Shown here: positions 6,038 through 6,260 of the stretch, in pieces | Numbering within the stretch: position 1 is the first letter of the stretch | Layout of the letters: every line of letters begins with the position of its first letter | From: Syntrophaceae bacterium UBA5764 | GTDB taxonomy: Bacteria; Desulfobacterota; Syntrophia; Syntrophales; Smithellaceae | NCBI GenBank assembly: GCA_002418825.1 | Contig: DIEW01000071.1 | Span: 1-6,260 of the forward strand | Length of the DNA: 6,260 bases | Direction: 5' to 3' | The notes under the pieces: model-generated | The model's input: only the letters and a program-made list of their open reading frames with translations | Told to the model about the DNA's origin: nothing | Databases searched by the model: none | Program-made: the position numbers and the translations under genes

Positions 6038-6180
6038 GGTTTCGGCAGTTAATTTGGACATTGCGCGAAAGCGATTAATCAACAGAGCAAACCTCTGAAA
6101 AAAACAAATATATTAACTTCATTCTTTCCCGACACTTACATTAAGAGACAGACAACGCTCTTTTGTCCAATTTAGTCCAA

Positions 6181-6218
6181 AAAATAGAAAAAAGTGGTCA
6201 GCGACAAACTGCGTAACC
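6181..6218 (-). terminator. Candidate terminator after the tRNA-like end
   Basis: Reading away from the tRNA-like element, a bulged stem (GGT and CAG pairing with CTG and ACC, 6196-6218, with a 4-base bulge) is followed by AC, six T (6193-6188) and C-TATTTT. The placement fits a tRNA terminator but the stem is weak. Confidence 0.35.
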
Positions 6219-6231
6219 CCTTGAAATTACG

Positions 6232-6260
6232 TGAACCCTGTCGGGATCGAACCGACAACC
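6232..6260 (-). tRNA. Partial tRNA gene: T-arm and 3' acceptor strand
   Basis: On the minus strand the sequence reads GGTT, then stem GTCGG, loop TTCGATC, stem CCGAC (6256-6240), then a 7-base acceptor strand AGGGTTC (6239-6233) and discriminator A (6232). The T-loop has the invariant TTC-purine-A pattern and a perfect 5-bp stem, exactly the spacing of a tRNA 3' end. The anticodon and D-arm lie beyond the window, so the amino acid is unknown. CCA is not encoded: the next bases are CGT. A tRNA fragment left by an integrated element is an alternative. Confidence 0.6.

Larger units (their letters stand above)
5902..6231. other. Intergenic control region upstream of the pilin operon
   Basis: About 330 AT-rich bases without a convincing gene. 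From the pilin side it holds the 5' leader with a perfect hairpin, a weaker AGCG/CGCT stem followed by T6 on the minus strand (5954-5976), the consensus promoter, a palindrome at the -35 box, several GTCCAA motifs, and the probable tRNA terminator. Short frames that cross it show no family features. Confidence 0.7.

Noticed and set aside
5807..6052. Plus-strand open frame across the pilin start and promoter
   Set aside because: It overlaps the antisense of a clear prepilin signal and the consensus promoter; no ribosome binding site or family features.
6083..6097. CAGAG/CTCTG hairpin with a 5-base loop
   Set aside because: Only five base pairs and no T-run on the correct side on either strand; likely chance in an AT-rich region.
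5902..6231. Possible cyclic-di-GMP (GEMM) riboswitch before the pilin genes
   Set aside because: I looked for the conserved core sequence known from delta-proteobacterial pilin leaders and did not find it; the leader is also short and AT-rich.
1..6260. CRISPR array, insertion sequence or transposase
   Set aside because: No regularly spaced repeats, terminal inverted repeats or transposase motifs were seen on either strand.

Overview
The window holds two converging transcription units of a Gram-negative bacterium. The envelope-type gene content (a MacA/MacB-like exporter and type IV pilin-like proteins) and a free-standing biotin carrier suggest a deltaproteobacterial or Syntrophales-like organism, possibly from a metagenome. 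That taxonomic guess is inference; no marker gene is present.

Plus strand, 1-2976: the 3' part of a periplasmic adaptor gene (MacA/HlyD family, cut by the window start) is followed with almost no spacing by an ABC ATPase of the MacB/LolD type and an FtsX/MacB-type permease. Together they form a split MacAB-like export or lipoprotein/antimicrobial-peptide system; no TolC-type channel is in view. After a roughly 105-base gap with a plausible sigma70 promoter and a strong ribosome binding site comes a 71-residue stand-alone biotin carrier protein with an intact AMKM site. A perfect 12-bp hairpin with a T-run (3076-3111) ends this unit.

Minus strand, 5990 down to 3170: a compact operon of four prepilin-like genes in the order GspH/FimT-like, PilV/GspI-like, PilW/GspJ-like, then a large PilX/GspK-position protein whose C-terminal two thirds is a beta-rich region resembling the DUF7305 type. 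This order matches the minor-pilin tip sets of type IV pili and type II secretion systems. No PilY1, peptidase, ATPase or secretin is present, so the operon probably supplies a pilus tip or adhesive head to machinery encoded elsewhere. It is preceded by an exact-consensus sigma70 promoter (TTGACA, 17 bases, TATAAT), a palindrome overlapping its -35 box, and an approximately 89-base leader with an 11-bp hairpin.

The right edge (6232-6260) looks like the 3' end of a tRNA gene on the minus strand. A second notable feature is a change in base composition and codon use inside the permease gene, near 1640-1737. The left part is GC-rich and nearly lacks ATA and AGA codons; everything to the right is closer to 50% GC and uses both often. 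This suggests a recombination joint or an assembly chimera.
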